Below are positions 22,767 to 31,533 of a stretch of DNA of 62,402 nucleotides, piece by piece. The notes under the pieces were generated by a model, which did not search any database, was not told where the DNA came from, and was given only the letters and a program-made list of their open reading frames with translations. Within the stretch, counting starts at the first letter, position 1, and each line of letters begins with the position of its first letter. The stretch is from Ferruginibacter sp. (GTDB lineage: Bacteria; Bacteroidota; Bacteroidia; Chitinophagales; Chitinophagaceae), in contig JACMKX010000044.1 of the NCBI GenBank assembly GCA_014379905.1, forward strand, positions 1 through 62,402. Direction: 5' to 3'. A program made the translations under genes and the position numbers.

Positions 22767-25295
22767 ATGGCCAATAAAATAAAATCAATAAAACCTAACA
22801 CAAAGGCAGCTGCAGCCCTTCCTCAGGAAAAAGAAGAAAAGGTAGAAGTAAAACAGTTGCTTAGGGACGAGCGTACCCATAAAATTGCCGGCAGTATATT
22901 CCTGCTCCTTGCAATCCTTTTTTTTATAGCATTTACTTCTTATTTATTTACCTGGGACGAAGACCAGGACAAGGTTTTTAAAGATGGGTACAAGCTTTTA
23001 TTAGGAACCGATACAAAAGTTGCCAACCTGATGGGCACCTTCGGTGCCTTTATTTCGCATTTATTTATTTACAAAGGATTTGGTGTGGCCGCTTACCTTA
23101 TCTGCAGTTTCTTTTTTGTAATAGGGGTAAATCTTTTCTTCGGAAAAAGGATATTTTCCATTTCAAAAAATATTAAGTATTTAATTGTTGGTTTACCACT
23201 CATTAGTATTACGGCTTCTGTTTTGCTGGGCAAACAGGAGTTTGCGTGGGGTGGTGCTGTAGGAGATATGTGCAAAAATTACCTTTATGGAACCATTGGT
23301 AAGATAGGCAGTATTGCTGTGCTGGCCGTGGCTTTCCTGGCATACGTGATATGGCGCTTTAATCCCAATTTTAATATGCCTGAAAAGAAAGAGGCTGTAG
23401 TTGAAACAACAACAGACGAAGATGTAGCAATGACGCCTGTTTCAAAAAATAAAAAATTTGCAGAAGAAGATGATGATGAAATAGAAAAAAGTTTATCTGC
23501 CAATGCAATGAAGGGCAATGCGGGTATCTTAAATGTTCCTGATCACTCACCGGTATTTGATCATGAATTAAATATGATAGAAAAGGAAGAAAAGCAAAAA
23601 CAACAGGAGTCATTCCCTGTATTTCCAGAGGATGAAGAATACGTTAAACCGGTTCCGTTGGTATCAGTGGTGCCGGCTGCAAAACAACCGGAAGCGATTC
23701 CAACAGGAATAGAACTGGAAATAAAAACAGCCGATAGGGAAGAAACAGAGGAGCCTGTAATTAAAACGGCTGAAAAAGTTCAGGAGCTAAAACCTTATGA
23801 TCCCATACTTGATCTGAGGGATTATAAATATCCTTCGCTGGAATTACTGGAGAACCATGGCAGCGAAAAAATTGTACAGGACCCTGCTGAACTGGAAAAT
23901 AACAAGAACCAGATCATTAATACCCTTAAGAATTACGATATACATATCCAGAAAATATCGGCAACAGTTGGTCCTACGGTTACTTTGTATGAGATCATTC
24001 CCGCGGCCGGGGTGCGTATCAGCCGTATCAAGAACCTGGAAGATGATATTGCACTAAGCCTGGCAGCTTTGGGTATTCGTATCATTGCCCCCATTCCCGG
24101 TAAGGGAACCATTGGTATTGAAGTGCCCAATACCCGCAAAACAGTAGTGAGTATGAAAACACTACTGGGTTCGGAAAAATTTCAGAATAACAGTTTCTCT
24201 TTGCCCATTGCTATCGGTAAACGAATTGATAACGAAAATTTCATTGTAGATCTTGCCAGTATGCCCCATATGTTGATGGCAGGAGCTACGGGACAGGGTA
24301 AATCTGTTGGACTAAATGCTATACTGGTTTCGCTATTATACAAAAAACATCCATCCCAGTTAAAGTTCGTATTGGTAGATCCTAAAAAAGTGGAACTAAG
24401 CATTTACAAAAAGATAGAACGACATTTCCTGGCAAAACTTCCCGGCGAAGAAGATGCGATCATTACCGATACAAAAAAGGTAGTACATACTTTAAATGCA
24501 CTGTGTATAGAGATGGATAACAGGTATGACCTGTTGAAAGAGGCGGGTTGCAGGAATATAAAAGAGTACAACGAAAAATTTGTTGGCCGTAAACTCAACC
24601 CGGAAAAGGGACATCAATACCTCCCTTTTATTGTGTTGGTGGTGGATGAGTTTGCAGATCTTATCATGACAGCGGGCAAGGAAGTAGAGATGCCCATTAC
24701 CAGGCTGGCACAGCTGGCAAGGGCTATTGGTATTCACTTAATCATTGCCACACAACGGCCATCGGTAAATATTATTACGGGTACTATTAAAGCCAACTTC
24801 CCGGCACGCATCGCATTTAAGGTGAGCAGTAAAATTGATAGCCGTACCATCCTTGACACGGGTGGCGCAGAACAACTGATTGGTAAGGGCGATATGCTTA
24901 TCAGCTATAACGGTGAAGTAGTGCGTTTGCAATGTGCTTTTGTGGATACACCGGAAGTAGATAAAATTGTGGATTGTATTGGCGACCAGAGAGGATATAC
25001 AGATGCGTTCCTATTGCCGGAATATATAGATGAGAAAGAAATGGAAGGAAGGGACTTTGATGTAAATGATAAAGATGCTTTATTTGAAGATGCAGCAAGA
25101 TTAATTGTGGGCAGCCAGAGCGGGAGTACTTCCTTGTTACAACGCAGGATGAAGCTGGGTTACAACAGGGCAGGCCGGTTGATGGATCAGCTGGAAGCAG
25201 CCGGTGTAGTGGGACCAAACCAGGGAAGCAAAACCCGTGATGTATTGATTAAAACAGATGCAGACCTGCAGGAATTTTTAAACAACATGATATAA
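22767..25295 (+). CDS. ftsK: DNA translocase FtsK/SpoIIIE
   Basis: Chromosome-segregation motor at the division septum. The N-terminus has four transmembrane segments between about residues 35 and 205. An acidic, low-complexity linker follows (about 210-345). The motor domain has Walker A in LMAGATGQGKSVGLNA (about residue 508) and Walker B in FIVLVVDEFADLIM (about residue 625), then IATQRPSVNIITGTIKANFP. The C-terminal gamma winged-helix (LLQRRMKLGYNRAGRLMDQL then EAAGVVGPNQGSKTR) recognises polar motifs such as KOPS. At 842 residues it has the typical length of FtsK in this phylum. The pth gene follows after a repeat-filled gap. Confidence 0.97.
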   Translation: MANKIKSIKPNTKAAAALPQEKEEKVEVKQLLRDERTHKIAGSIFLLLAILFFIAFTSYLFTWDEDQDKVFKDGYKLLLGTDTKVANLMGTFGAFISHLFIYKGFGVAAYLICSFFFVIGVNLFFGKRIFSISKNIKYLIVGLPLISITASVLLGKQEFAWGGAVGDMCKNYLYGTIGKIGSIAVLAVAFLAYVIWRFNPNFNMPEKKEAVVETTTDEDVAMTPVSKNKKFAEEDDDEIEKSLSANAMKGNAGILNVPDHSPVFDHELNMIEKEEKQKQQESFPVFPEDEEYVKPVPLVSVVPAAKQPEAIPTGIELEIKTADREETEEPVIKTAEKVQELKPYDPILDLRDYKYPSLELLENHGSEKIVQDPAELENNKNQIINTLKNYDIHIQKISATVGPTVTLYEIIPAAGVRISRIKNLEDDIALSLAALGIRIIAPIPGKGTIGIEVPNTRKTVVSMKTLLGSEKFQNNSFSLPIAIGKRIDNENFIVDLASMPHMLMAGATGQGKSVGLNAILVSLLYKKHPSQLKFVLVDPKKVELSIYKKIERHFLAKLPGEEDAIITDTKKVVHTLNALCIEMDNRYDLLKEAGCRNIKEYNEKFVGRKLNPEKGHQYLPFIVLVVDEFADLIMTAGKEVEMPITRLAQLARAIGIHLIIATQRPSVNIITGTIKANFPARIAFKVSSKIDSRTILDTGGAEQLIGKGDMLISYNGEVVRLQCAFVDTPEVDKIVDCIGDQRGYTDAFLLPEYIDEKEMEGRDFDVNDKDALFEDAARLIVGSQSGSTSLLQRRMKLGYNRAGRLMDQLEAAGVVGPNQGSKTRDVLIKTDADLQEFLNNMI

Positions 25296-25297
25296 CT

Positions 25298-25423
25298 ATT
25301 ACACGAATTGGGCGAATTACACGAATTTCTTTCATCCGGGGAATAAATCATAATTCGTGTAATTCGTGTAATTCGTTCTTTTGATATTTCGCATTAGATA
25401 ACTTCATCGTAATTCGTGTAATA
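25298..25423. repeat. Tandem and inverted AATTCGTGT word repeats
   Basis: The gap between ftsK and pth contains ATTACACGAATT...GAATTACACGAATT at 25298-25328 and the reverse-complement form AATTCGTGTAATTCGTGTAA at about 25352-25371. A third piece, AATTCGTGTAATA, directly abuts the pth ATG at 25424. The same word occurs again near 44031-44062 at the end of the gliding-type gene. Confidence 0.65.
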
Positions 25424-26002
25424 ATGAATAAGTTTTTAATAGTAGGCCTCGGTAACATCGGTAACGAATACGCCAATACCCGTCACAACATTGGTTTTGA
25501 TGTAGTACACGCATTTGCTGCCAGGCATGGAGGCGACTTCAGGGTAGACAGGCTTGCCTATGTGTCCGAAGTAAAATGGAAAGGAAAACAGTTTGTATGT
25601 ATTTGCCCCACTACATTTATGAACCTTAGCGGCAAGGCTTTTAAATACTGGATGGACAAAGAAAAAATTCCGCTGGAAAATACGTTGACAGTAGTAGACG
25701 ACCTGGCGCTACCCCTTGACAAACTGCGTTTAAGGGCTACCGGTAGTGATGCCGGGCATAACGGATTGAGAGATATACAGGCAACCATCAACACAGTGGC
25801 ATACCCTAAACTCCGGTTTGGGATCGGGGATAATTTTCCCAAAGGTATGCAGGCAGATTTTGTATTGGGAAAATGGCGACCGGATGAAATACCCACCGTA
25901 AAACTGAAACTGGAAAAATCCATAGAAATAATTGAGCATTTCGCTGCTATTGGGCTTGATAAAACTATGAGTATAGTCAATCAATTGATTATTAAGGGAT
26001 AG
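25424..26002 (+). CDS. pth: Peptidyl-tRNA hydrolase
   Basis: Frees tRNA from peptidyl-tRNA dropped by ribosomes. FLIVGLGNIGNEYANTRHNI at residues 3-22 carries the conserved Asn and catalytic His. CPTTFMNLSGKA and VVDDLALPLDKLRLR with SDAGHNGLRDI complete the active site. The length of 192 residues is normal. The start codon sits directly behind a repeat unit, so its promoter must lie within the repeat or the gene must depend on read-through from ftsK. Confidence 0.97.
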   Translation: MNKFLIVGLGNIGNEYANTRHNIGFDVVHAFAARHGGDFRVDRLAYVSEVKWKGKQFVCICPTTFMNLSGKAFKYWMDKEKIPLENTLTVVDDLALPLDKLRLRATGSDAGHNGLRDIQATINTVAYPKLRFGIGDNFPKGMQADFVLGKWRPDEIPTVKLKLEKSIEIIEHFAAIGLDKTMSIVNQLIIKG

Positions 26003-26083
26003 ATTTATAGAGTTGCTGCCTTTTTTTAATGTGTTTTTCTTATTTTCGCTCTCTGAACCTAAACCCAGATAAAACGACCTGAA

Positions 26084-26695
26084 ATGAAGATTATTTGTAT
26101 TGGAAGGAACTATGCGGAACATGCGAAGGAATTGGGTAATGATATACCGGAAGAACCGATTATTTTCATGAAACCCAAAAGCGCTTTGTTGCAGGTGCAT
26201 ACTCCTTTTTACTATCCTGAGTTTACAAACGAATTGCACTATGAGTGTGAACTGGTGTTGCGTGTATGCAAAAACGGGAAATATGTACAGGAGCGTCACG
26301 CTTCCAACTATTATAATGGCATTACGGTTGGTATAGATTTTACAGCCCGTGACCTGCAGGATGAGGCCAAGAAAAAAGGACTGCCCTGGGAAAAATCAAA
26401 AGCCTTTGATAACTCAGCAGCCGTAGGTAAATTCATCGACATTACGCCGGAGATCAATAAAAAGAACATCAATTTTAGTTTATCGAAAAATGGGGAACAG
26501 GTTCAAAAAGCCAACTCATCTGAAATGATCTTCAATTTTGATGCGATCGTTGCCAATATTTCCAATTACTTTTCTTTAAATATCGGCGATATCATTTTTA
26601 CGGGAACACCTGCAGGCGTTGGAGAGTGCGTGGTAGGAGATGAGCTGGAAGCAATGATAGAAGATAAAGTACTGCTCAAATTTGAAGTAAAATAG
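26084..26695 (+). CDS. Fumarylacetoacetate hydrolase (FAH) family protein
   Basis: A 203-residue FAH-superfamily enzyme. CIGRNYAEHAKELG opens the fold, FTNELHYECELVLRVCKNG provides the metal-binding Glu pair, VGIDFTARDLQDEAKKKGLPW the Asp, and FTGTPAGVGECVVGDELEA closes it. The short single-domain form resembles FAHD1/YcgM acylpyruvases and oxaloacetate decarboxylases. A role on the 4-oxalocrotonate products of tryptophan breakdown is conceivable, because this superfamily includes 4-oxalocrotonate decarboxylase, but that enzyme is usually longer and the kynurenine genes are 12 kb away. The exact substrate cannot be read from sequence. Confidence 0.88.
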   Translation: MKIICIGRNYAEHAKELGNDIPEEPIIFMKPKSALLQVHTPFYYPEFTNELHYECELVLRVCKNGKYVQERHASNYYNGITVGIDFTARDLQDEAKKKGLPWEKSKAFDNSAAVGKFIDITPEINKKNINFSLSKNGEQVQKANSSEMIFNFDAIVANISNYFSLNIGDIIFTGTPAGVGECVVGDELEAMIEDKVLLKFEVK

Positions 26696-26697
26696 CA

Positions 26698-26901
26698 TTT
26701 ATTTAATTGATAATTGTTGAATGGATAACAGATAATTTTCTAAAACTTGGTTATCCATTTTTAATTAATGGATAATTATTGAATTGATAATGGATGATTT
26801 TTTCAATAAGTTGCCGCGTTTCAAATAGAAGGATCCATAAAACATTAAAGTAGGCTCGATTTAAATGAATTATCCATTATTCATTTTCCAATTAGCCATT
26901 A
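26698..26901. repeat. AT-rich short-word repeat cluster (TTGATAATTGTTGAATGGATAA type)
   Basis: The gap between the convergent FAH and SRPBCC genes is full of variants of ATTGATAAT and ATGGATAA. They occur in direct orientation at about 26705-26795, and in the complementary form (ATTATCCATTATTCATTTTCC) at about 26869-26891, close to the 3' end of the SRPBCC gene. No terminator with a G/C stem is evident. Confidence 0.55.
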
Positions 26902-26904
26902 AAC

Positions 26905-27285
26905 TTAGTCTGCATAAAAATCTATCAGGCTGCTGAAATAAACCTCATTCCATCCTTCCACAATATCGGTATACGCTTCTTCGGGAATATTGCTGTGACG
27001 TAGTTCTGCAGATGTACCCTGCTTATGGGCATGAAGTATAATGGTAACAAGAGACTGTTCCTCCTGTTCACCAAAAAACCATTCCTGGGTAATTTTTTTT
27101 CCTTCTTCAAACGCAATATTTTTTCCTTCAATGCTTCCTTCCCACAGGGAAAATACCGACCCGGGTTCTGTACTCATAACCGCCGGCTCACCCGTCCACA
27201 ATTGTAAGGTTGCAGGATTAGTTAGGGCCAGGTACACTTCCTCAGGATCAGCCGGGATGATGTAATATTGTTTATAATCTTTCAT
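26905..27285 (-). CDS. SRPBCC/AHSA1-like START-fold protein
   Basis: A 126-residue cytoplasmic protein with the SRPBCC (START-like, Aha1-type) helix-grip pattern: YYIIPADPEEVYLALTNPAT at the N-terminus, then LQLWTGEPAVMS, the strand VFSLWEGSIEGKNIAFEEGK, ITQEWFFGEQEEQSLVTIIL and a C-terminal long helix from DIVEGWNEVYFSSLIDFYAD. These proteins bind hydrophobic ligands or partner proteins. The ligand here is unknown. The gene stands alone between repeat-filled gaps. Confidence 0.82.
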   Translation of the reverse strand: MKDYKQYYIIPADPEEVYLALTNPATLQLWTGEPAVMSTEPGSVFSLWEGSIEGKNIAFEEGKKITQEWFFGEQEEQSLVTIILHAHKQGTSAELRHSNIPEEAYTDIVEGWNEVYFSSLIDFYAD

Positions 27286-27319
27286 AATATTTTAGTAAGT
27301 GGTTATTTATTTATACGAA

Positions 27320-27401
27320 ATCAATAGTCATAAGTCAATAGTAATTGATTACTAACTTATTGACCTATTGCCTCACTGACCCAATGACCCAATGACCTAT
27401 T
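27320..27401. repeat. Short-word repeats (CAATAGTCA / GACCCAATGACC)
   Basis: Tandem words: TCAATAGTCATAAGTCAATAG at about 27327-27347 and GACCCAATGACCCAATGACC at about 27378-27397. The words are variants of one another in opposite strands (TTGACTATTG / CAATAGTCAA). No spacer-repeat regularity of a CRISPR is present. Confidence 0.55.
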
Positions 27402-27448
27402 GTGCTACTAAGATATAGTATTAACATTTTCTCAAAATACAAATGTTG

Positions 27449-27456
27449 TACATTTG
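27449..27456 (+). promoter_or_regulatory. Promoter -7 element TACATTTG
   Basis: TACATTTG fits TAnnTTTG and lies 8 bases before the ATG at 27465 of the MORN-like gene. It implies a very short leader, or a start at the ATG at 27474. Confidence 0.45.
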
Positions 27457-27464
27457 AAAGCAAT

Positions 27465-28148
27465 ATGCTATCAATGAAAAAGAAAAACATACTTCCCCTC
27501 TTTTTGCCTGTTATTTGCCTGCTGGCAATAAGCGTTTCCGCACAAAATAAATCTTATAAAATAAGCGCCAAAGGCGATACTATTAACGTGGTTAATGCCA
27601 AAGGCCTTAAAGCGGGTAAATGGGTAAACCGGGTGGAAGCATTGCGTGGAGAGCCAGGCTACGAAGAAGAAGGTATGTATAAAGAAGGCGCAAAAGAAGG
27701 AGCCTGGCGATTGTATACTTTAGAAGGAGACCTGCTGGGGATAGAGACTTATAAGAATGGCGGCAAAGACGGTTTACAGCAGTATTATACCTATCTGGGC
27801 GACCTGGTAAGAGAAGAAAGCTGGAGGGGCTACGATCCGGAACATCCTTATGATACAGTAGCTATTTACGGAACGGGCAGTAATGAAATTATAGAATACA
27901 GAATTGTAAAAGCAGAGCAGTACAGCGTTAAACAAGGCACCTGGAAGTATTATGAACCCGGTACCGGTATCCTGATGAAAGAAGAAGAATGGGAACGTAA
28001 TAATATGGTGAAGCCTAAGATGAAAACCATGGAAACGGCCACTACTACGGAGAAAAAGAAAATAGAAAAAACAGCCGAAATGCTGGAATGGGAACGAAAG
28101 AATAAGGGTAAAAAGAATGCAATAAGGGATGGGCGAACTGGTTTGTAA
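27465..28148 (+). CDS. Exported MORN-repeat-like protein
   Basis: A protein of 227 residues with a signal peptide (MKKKNILPLFLPVICLLAISVSAQ). The mature part shows MORN/YwqK-like repeats: KGLKAGKWVNRVEALRGEPG, EEEGMYKEGAKEGAWRLYTL, GIETYKNGGKDGLQQYYTYL and KQGTWKYYEPGTGILMKEEE. A charged, lysine-rich tail closes it (EKTAEMLEWERKNKGKKN). Such repeats in this phylum usually belong to exported proteins of unknown function. The start is either 27465 (MLSMKKKN) or 27474 (MKKKN). Upstream in-frame codons to 27402 overlap the promoter and are unlikely to be translated. Confidence 0.8.
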   Translation: MLSMKKKNILPLFLPVICLLAISVSAQNKSYKISAKGDTINVVNAKGLKAGKWVNRVEALRGEPGYEEEGMYKEGAKEGAWRLYTLEGDLLGIETYKNGGKDGLQQYYTYLGDLVREESWRGYDPEHPYDTVAIYGTGSNEIIEYRIVKAEQYSVKQGTWKYYEPGTGILMKEEEWERNNMVKPKMKTMETATTTEKKKIEKTAEMLEWERKNKGKKNAIRDGRTGL

Positions 28149-28162
28149 ATTTACTTACCCAA

Positions 28163-29002
28163 TTAGTATGATTGCGATGTGCCCTCCGTATCAGCTTCAT
28201 CAAAAAACTTCCTGAAAAATAACAACTGGTAAGTAATGGCGCTGGCCCAGTAAGACCACGTGTGTGCACCGGGTCTTTCAATATAATCATGCGAAACTTT
28301 TTGTTTATTTAATTTCTCATGCAGGTCCCGGTTGGGCTGAATTAAAAAATCATTTACCCCACAATCGAAAATAAGTCTAAGGCCCCTGGTTGAAATACTA
28401 TCCGCTAAATGCAATACGGAATAATCTCTCCATTTAAACTGAATAGTATCGCCGATTAGTTTACTGATGTCGTATTTGCTTACGATGCCGGAAAGATCTA
28501 AAGCACCACTCATGCTGCCGGCTGCACCAAACTGTTTCTTGTGCCTGATACCCAACATTAAACCTCCGTGTCCGCCCATACTTAACCCGGTAACAGCCCT
28601 GTGTTGTTTATCGGCAATAGTTTTGTAGTTACTATCAATGTGTTGGATTAGCTCATTGCTAATAAAACTTTCATACTGGCTGCTTTTGTTGACCGGGCTG
28701 TTGATATACCACCCATTTTCGCCATTAGGGCATACAATGATGACATTATAGGTATTGGCATGCTGTACCAGCGAAGGCACCCTGGTGATCCAGTTGGCGT
28801 AGCTGCCTCCATAACCATGTAACAGATAAACTACCGGGTAACGGTTATTTTTCTTTGTATACGTTCCGGGCTTTATTACAATCGTCCTGATCTCTCTCTG
28901 CATGGCATTGCTGTAGATATTGAGGGTGTCAACCCTGTTAACCGGGGCTGCAAAACTGTTTAGCATTGCAAAGCAAAAGATCAGACATATAATTGTGCGC
29001 AT
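28163..29002 (-). CDS. Exported esterase of the esterase D / feruloyl esterase type
   Basis: A 279-residue alpha/beta hydrolase with a signal peptide (MRTIICLIFCFAMLNSFAAP). The strand YPVVYLLHGYGGSYANWITR is followed by the nucleophile elbow AVTGLSMGGHGGLMLGI, the acid in LIFDCGVNDFLI, and the catalytic His in RPGAHTWSYWASAITYQLLF. The arrangement is that of esterase D/feruloyl esterase/mycolyltransferase-like proteins, so acetyl- or feruloyl-xylan esters are possible substrates. I start at 29002; the frame continues upstream into the terminator hairpin and a GC-rich repeat (MGHPPEGGSLKK...), which is not coding. The promoter element lies directly upstream. Confidence 0.88.
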   Translation of the reverse strand: MRTIICLIFCFAMLNSFAAPVNRVDTLNIYSNAMQREIRTIVIKPGTYTKKNNRYPVVYLLHGYGGSYANWITRVPSLVQHANTYNVIIVCPNGENGWYINSPVNKSSQYESFISNELIQHIDSNYKTIADKQHRAVTGLSMGGHGGLMLGIRHKKQFGAAGSMSGALDLSGIVSKYDISKLIGDTIQFKWRDYSVLHLADSISTRGLRLIFDCGVNDFLIQPNRDLHEKLNKQKVSHDYIERPGAHTWSYWASAITYQLLFFRKFFDEADTEGTSQSY

Positions 29003-29005
29003 ATC

Positions 29006-29013
29006 CAAATATA
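29006..29013 (-). promoter_or_regulatory. Promoter -7 element TATATTTG directly after a terminator
   Basis: On the minus strand the T-run of the peptidase terminator leads straight into TATATTTG, three bases before the esterase ATG. It fits TAnnTTTG and implies a leaderless or nearly leaderless esterase mRNA. Confidence 0.5.
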
Positions 29014-29095
29014 AAAAAAGAGGCTGAATAAATTTTTTGAGTGAGCCACCCTCAGGGGGGTGACCCATTCAAAAAAATTTATTCAGCCTCTTTTT
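29013..29095 (-). terminator. Long hairpin terminator after the M1 peptidase gene
   Basis: Two arms of about 26 bases (29014-29040 and 29069-29095; GAGGCTGAATAAATTTTTTG against CAAAAAAATTTATTCAGCCT) pair almost perfectly. A GC-rich inner part, GTGAGCCACCC against GGGGTGACCC, extends the stem. On the minus strand seven T's follow. It could work in both directions because A- and T-runs flank both sides. Confidence 0.8.
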
Positions 29096-29113
29096 ATCAT
29101 TGATATAAAAGGA

Positions 29114-31477
29114 TTATTTTATTTCTTTCTGCATCGGGTTGCTTCCACCTCCTGCTCCTCTTGCCGCCGCTGATCTTGCTTTGTATAATTGGAATTTAGA
29201 TGGTTCCGCAGTAACATTCCAGTTGTTGTTGCTTTCATTGATATCGGCTGTTTCCTTCATTGGATCCAGTTTTATGGAAGCAACTTCTTTGCTCTTCATA
29301 AATGATTTGGTTAGTTTATTTTCATTTTTTCTCCAAACCTGTGCGTCTATCCTGTCTACTTCTTTACTGCCATCTTTATAGGTCCACTCAATAATGACAG
29401 GCATTACCAGGCCACCTTTGTTGCTTAAGGTTAATTCGTAATAGAATTTAGAACCCGCCAATGATACTTTTTCAGCGTTGCTAAAGCTATCCGTGTAAGC
29501 CGGTGCAGTTACTGAATGAGGAGTTTCATCCACCTTAGCCAGGCCACGATCATATTTCCAGTAAAAATCTCTCAGGCTGGTATCTGCATCTACAGCAAAC
29601 ACGATCTTTTTATCTTCCCTGTTTCTTATTTTAGAAATATCATCAAAGCTGTTTAACTGTGGTTTAGCCACAGGCTGCGAATTAGTAGAACCATTGGTAG
29701 TACGGTTGCCGCCTTCGGGGTTCAGGTTAGACCATTTAACCGTGTCTAAAGAAATATCACAAGCTTCTGTTCCAAAGAACCATCCTCGCCAGAACCAGTC
29801 AAGGTCTACCGCGCTGGCATCTTCCATAGTTCGGAAAAGATCTGCAGGGGTTGGATGCTTAAATGCCCACCTGCGTGCATACTCCCTGAAAGCATAATCA
29901 AAATTTTCCCTGCCCATAATGGTTTCTCTTAAAATATTTAAACCTGTTGCAGGCTTGCTGTAAGCATTTGGCCCGAACAAGATGATATTTTCACTATTGG
30001 TCATAATGGGTTCCAGCTGGTCTTTAGGAAGCTTCATGTAATCAATGATTTTATTAGCTGGTCCTTTACTAACGGGGAATTTGTTGTCCCACAATTCTTC
30101 CGACAAATATTCAACAAAAGAATTCAATCCTTCATCCATCCATGTCCATTGTCTTTCATCACTATTGATGATCATCGGGAAAAAGTTATGTCCCACTTCA
30201 TGTATCACTACACCCAGCATACCATTTTTTGTGCCTTCACTGTAAGTGCCGTCTTTTTCGCAACGACCAAAGTTGAAACAGATCATCGGGTATTCCATGC
30301 CGTTGGCAGCTTCCAAACTTTGCGCTACCGGGTACGGGTAAGGAATAGTGAATTTAGAATAGGTTTTAATCGTATGCGCTACTGCTTTAGTGCTGTACTT
30401 ACGGTAAAGGTTATACGCTTCTTTGCCATAGCCGCTCATGCACATAACTTTTTTGCCTTCCACAGTGATGGGCATGGCATCCCATACAAATTTGCGGCTG
30501 CTGCCCCAGGCAAAATCACGTACCATATCAGCTTTAAAAATCCATGTTTTCTTTTGCGTGGATTTATTTTTTTCTCTTGCTTTCGCTTCATCCAGTGTTA
30601 CAATTTCCACTACATCTTTTGCCGTTTGGGCTTTTTGCCAGCGGGCCATTTCTGTTGCAGAAAGTACCTGCGCATAGTTTTGTCCCTGGCCGGTACTCAT
30701 TACCACGTGATCTGCAGGAACAGTCATGGCAACTTTGTAGTTACCAAAAACCAGTGCAAACTCGCCTGAACCGGCGAACTGGTGATTTTGCCAGCCCTGG
30801 TAGTCGCTGTAAACGCACAAACGTGGAAACCACTGTGTCATAGTATAAATATCATTCCCATCTTCAGGAAAATTTTCATAACCCCCACGGCCGCCATAGG
30901 TCATACGATCACTTATAAAATAGTTCCAGTCAATTTTAAAAACAAACTGCTGGCCTGGTTTTAACGGGGTTGGTAATTCAACCCGCATCATTGTTTTATT
31001 GATCGTGTATTTAAGCGCAACACCCAAAGCATTGGTTACTTTGGTAATATTGTGGCCATACTTATCTTCTTTATCATCTGCTCTTTTTATGTCTGCATCA
31101 GATACTGATCTAGGCATGAAATTGCTGCCGGTAAACCCGGAATTATTCTTTTTACTGTGCTGGTTCTCATCTAATTGTAGCCATAAATAAGTCAGTACAT
31201 CGGGAGAGTTATTGAAATACGTCAGCGTTTCTTTACCAGTTAGTTTGCGGTTGGGTTCATCCAGTTCGCAGGTAATATCGTAATCGCAACGCTGCTGCCA
31301 GTATTTTGGGCCGGGGGCTCCGCTGGCGGTCCTGTACTCATTGGGGGTTGGTAAAATGGCTCCCAGTTGTTCAAAGCGGTTGCCATGGTTGCTACCCGGG
31401 TTGTTCTTAATGTCCTGTGCATGTACGCAAAGCGTAACAATGGATAATAAGATAATGGAAAGAAATTGTTTCATCAT
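29114..31477 (-). CDS. M1-family metallopeptidase
   Basis: A 787-residue exported zinc aminopeptidase-like protein. Signal peptide MMKQFLSIILLSIVTLCVHA. An N-terminal beta-sandwich contains CDYDITCELDEPNRKLTGKE and LTYFNNSPDVLTYLWLQLDE. The exopeptidase-type segment is AANGMEYPMICF (a GxMEN equivalent), and the zinc site is GVVIHEVGHNFFPMIIN with the third ligand Glu in TWMDEGLNSFVEYL. The C-terminal part is a beta domain followed by an odd Ala/Gly-rich tail (RSAAARGAGGGSNPM). It likely degrades peptides outside the cytoplasm. It is encoded beside HupE-like and DUF6702 genes, an arrangement that I believe recurs in this phylum. Confidence 0.93.
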   Translation of the reverse strand: MMKQFLSIILLSIVTLCVHAQDIKNNPGSNHGNRFEQLGAILPTPNEYRTASGAPGPKYWQQRCDYDITCELDEPNRKLTGKETLTYFNNSPDVLTYLWLQLDENQHSKKNNSGFTGSNFMPRSVSDADIKRADDKEDKYGHNITKVTNALGVALKYTINKTMMRVELPTPLKPGQQFVFKIDWNYFISDRMTYGGRGGYENFPEDGNDIYTMTQWFPRLCVYSDYQGWQNHQFAGSGEFALVFGNYKVAMTVPADHVVMSTGQGQNYAQVLSATEMARWQKAQTAKDVVEIVTLDEAKAREKNKSTQKKTWIFKADMVRDFAWGSSRKFVWDAMPITVEGKKVMCMSGYGKEAYNLYRKYSTKAVAHTIKTYSKFTIPYPYPVAQSLEAANGMEYPMICFNFGRCEKDGTYSEGTKNGMLGVVIHEVGHNFFPMIINSDERQWTWMDEGLNSFVEYLSEELWDNKFPVSKGPANKIIDYMKLPKDQLEPIMTNSENIILFGPNAYSKPATGLNILRETIMGRENFDYAFREYARRWAFKHPTPADLFRTMEDASAVDLDWFWRGWFFGTEACDISLDTVKWSNLNPEGGNRTTNGSTNSQPVAKPQLNSFDDISKIRNREDKKIVFAVDADTSLRDFYWKYDRGLAKVDETPHSVTAPAYTDSFSNAEKVSLAGSKFYYELTLSNKGGLVMPVIIEWTYKDGSKEVDRIDAQVWRKNENKLTKSFMKSKEVASIKLDPMKETADINESNNNWNVTAEPSKFQLYKARSAAARGAGGGSNPMQKEIK

Positions 31478-31533
31478 TTGTTGGTTTTTTATTCTACTGC
31501 TTAAAAAATTAATTTTGACTATCGACTATTGAT

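Noticed and set aside
27320..27401. CRISPR-like repeats (GACCCAATGACCCAATGACC)
   Set aside because: The words are 7-9 bases, directly joined and variable, with no spacers of constant length and no cas genes nearby.
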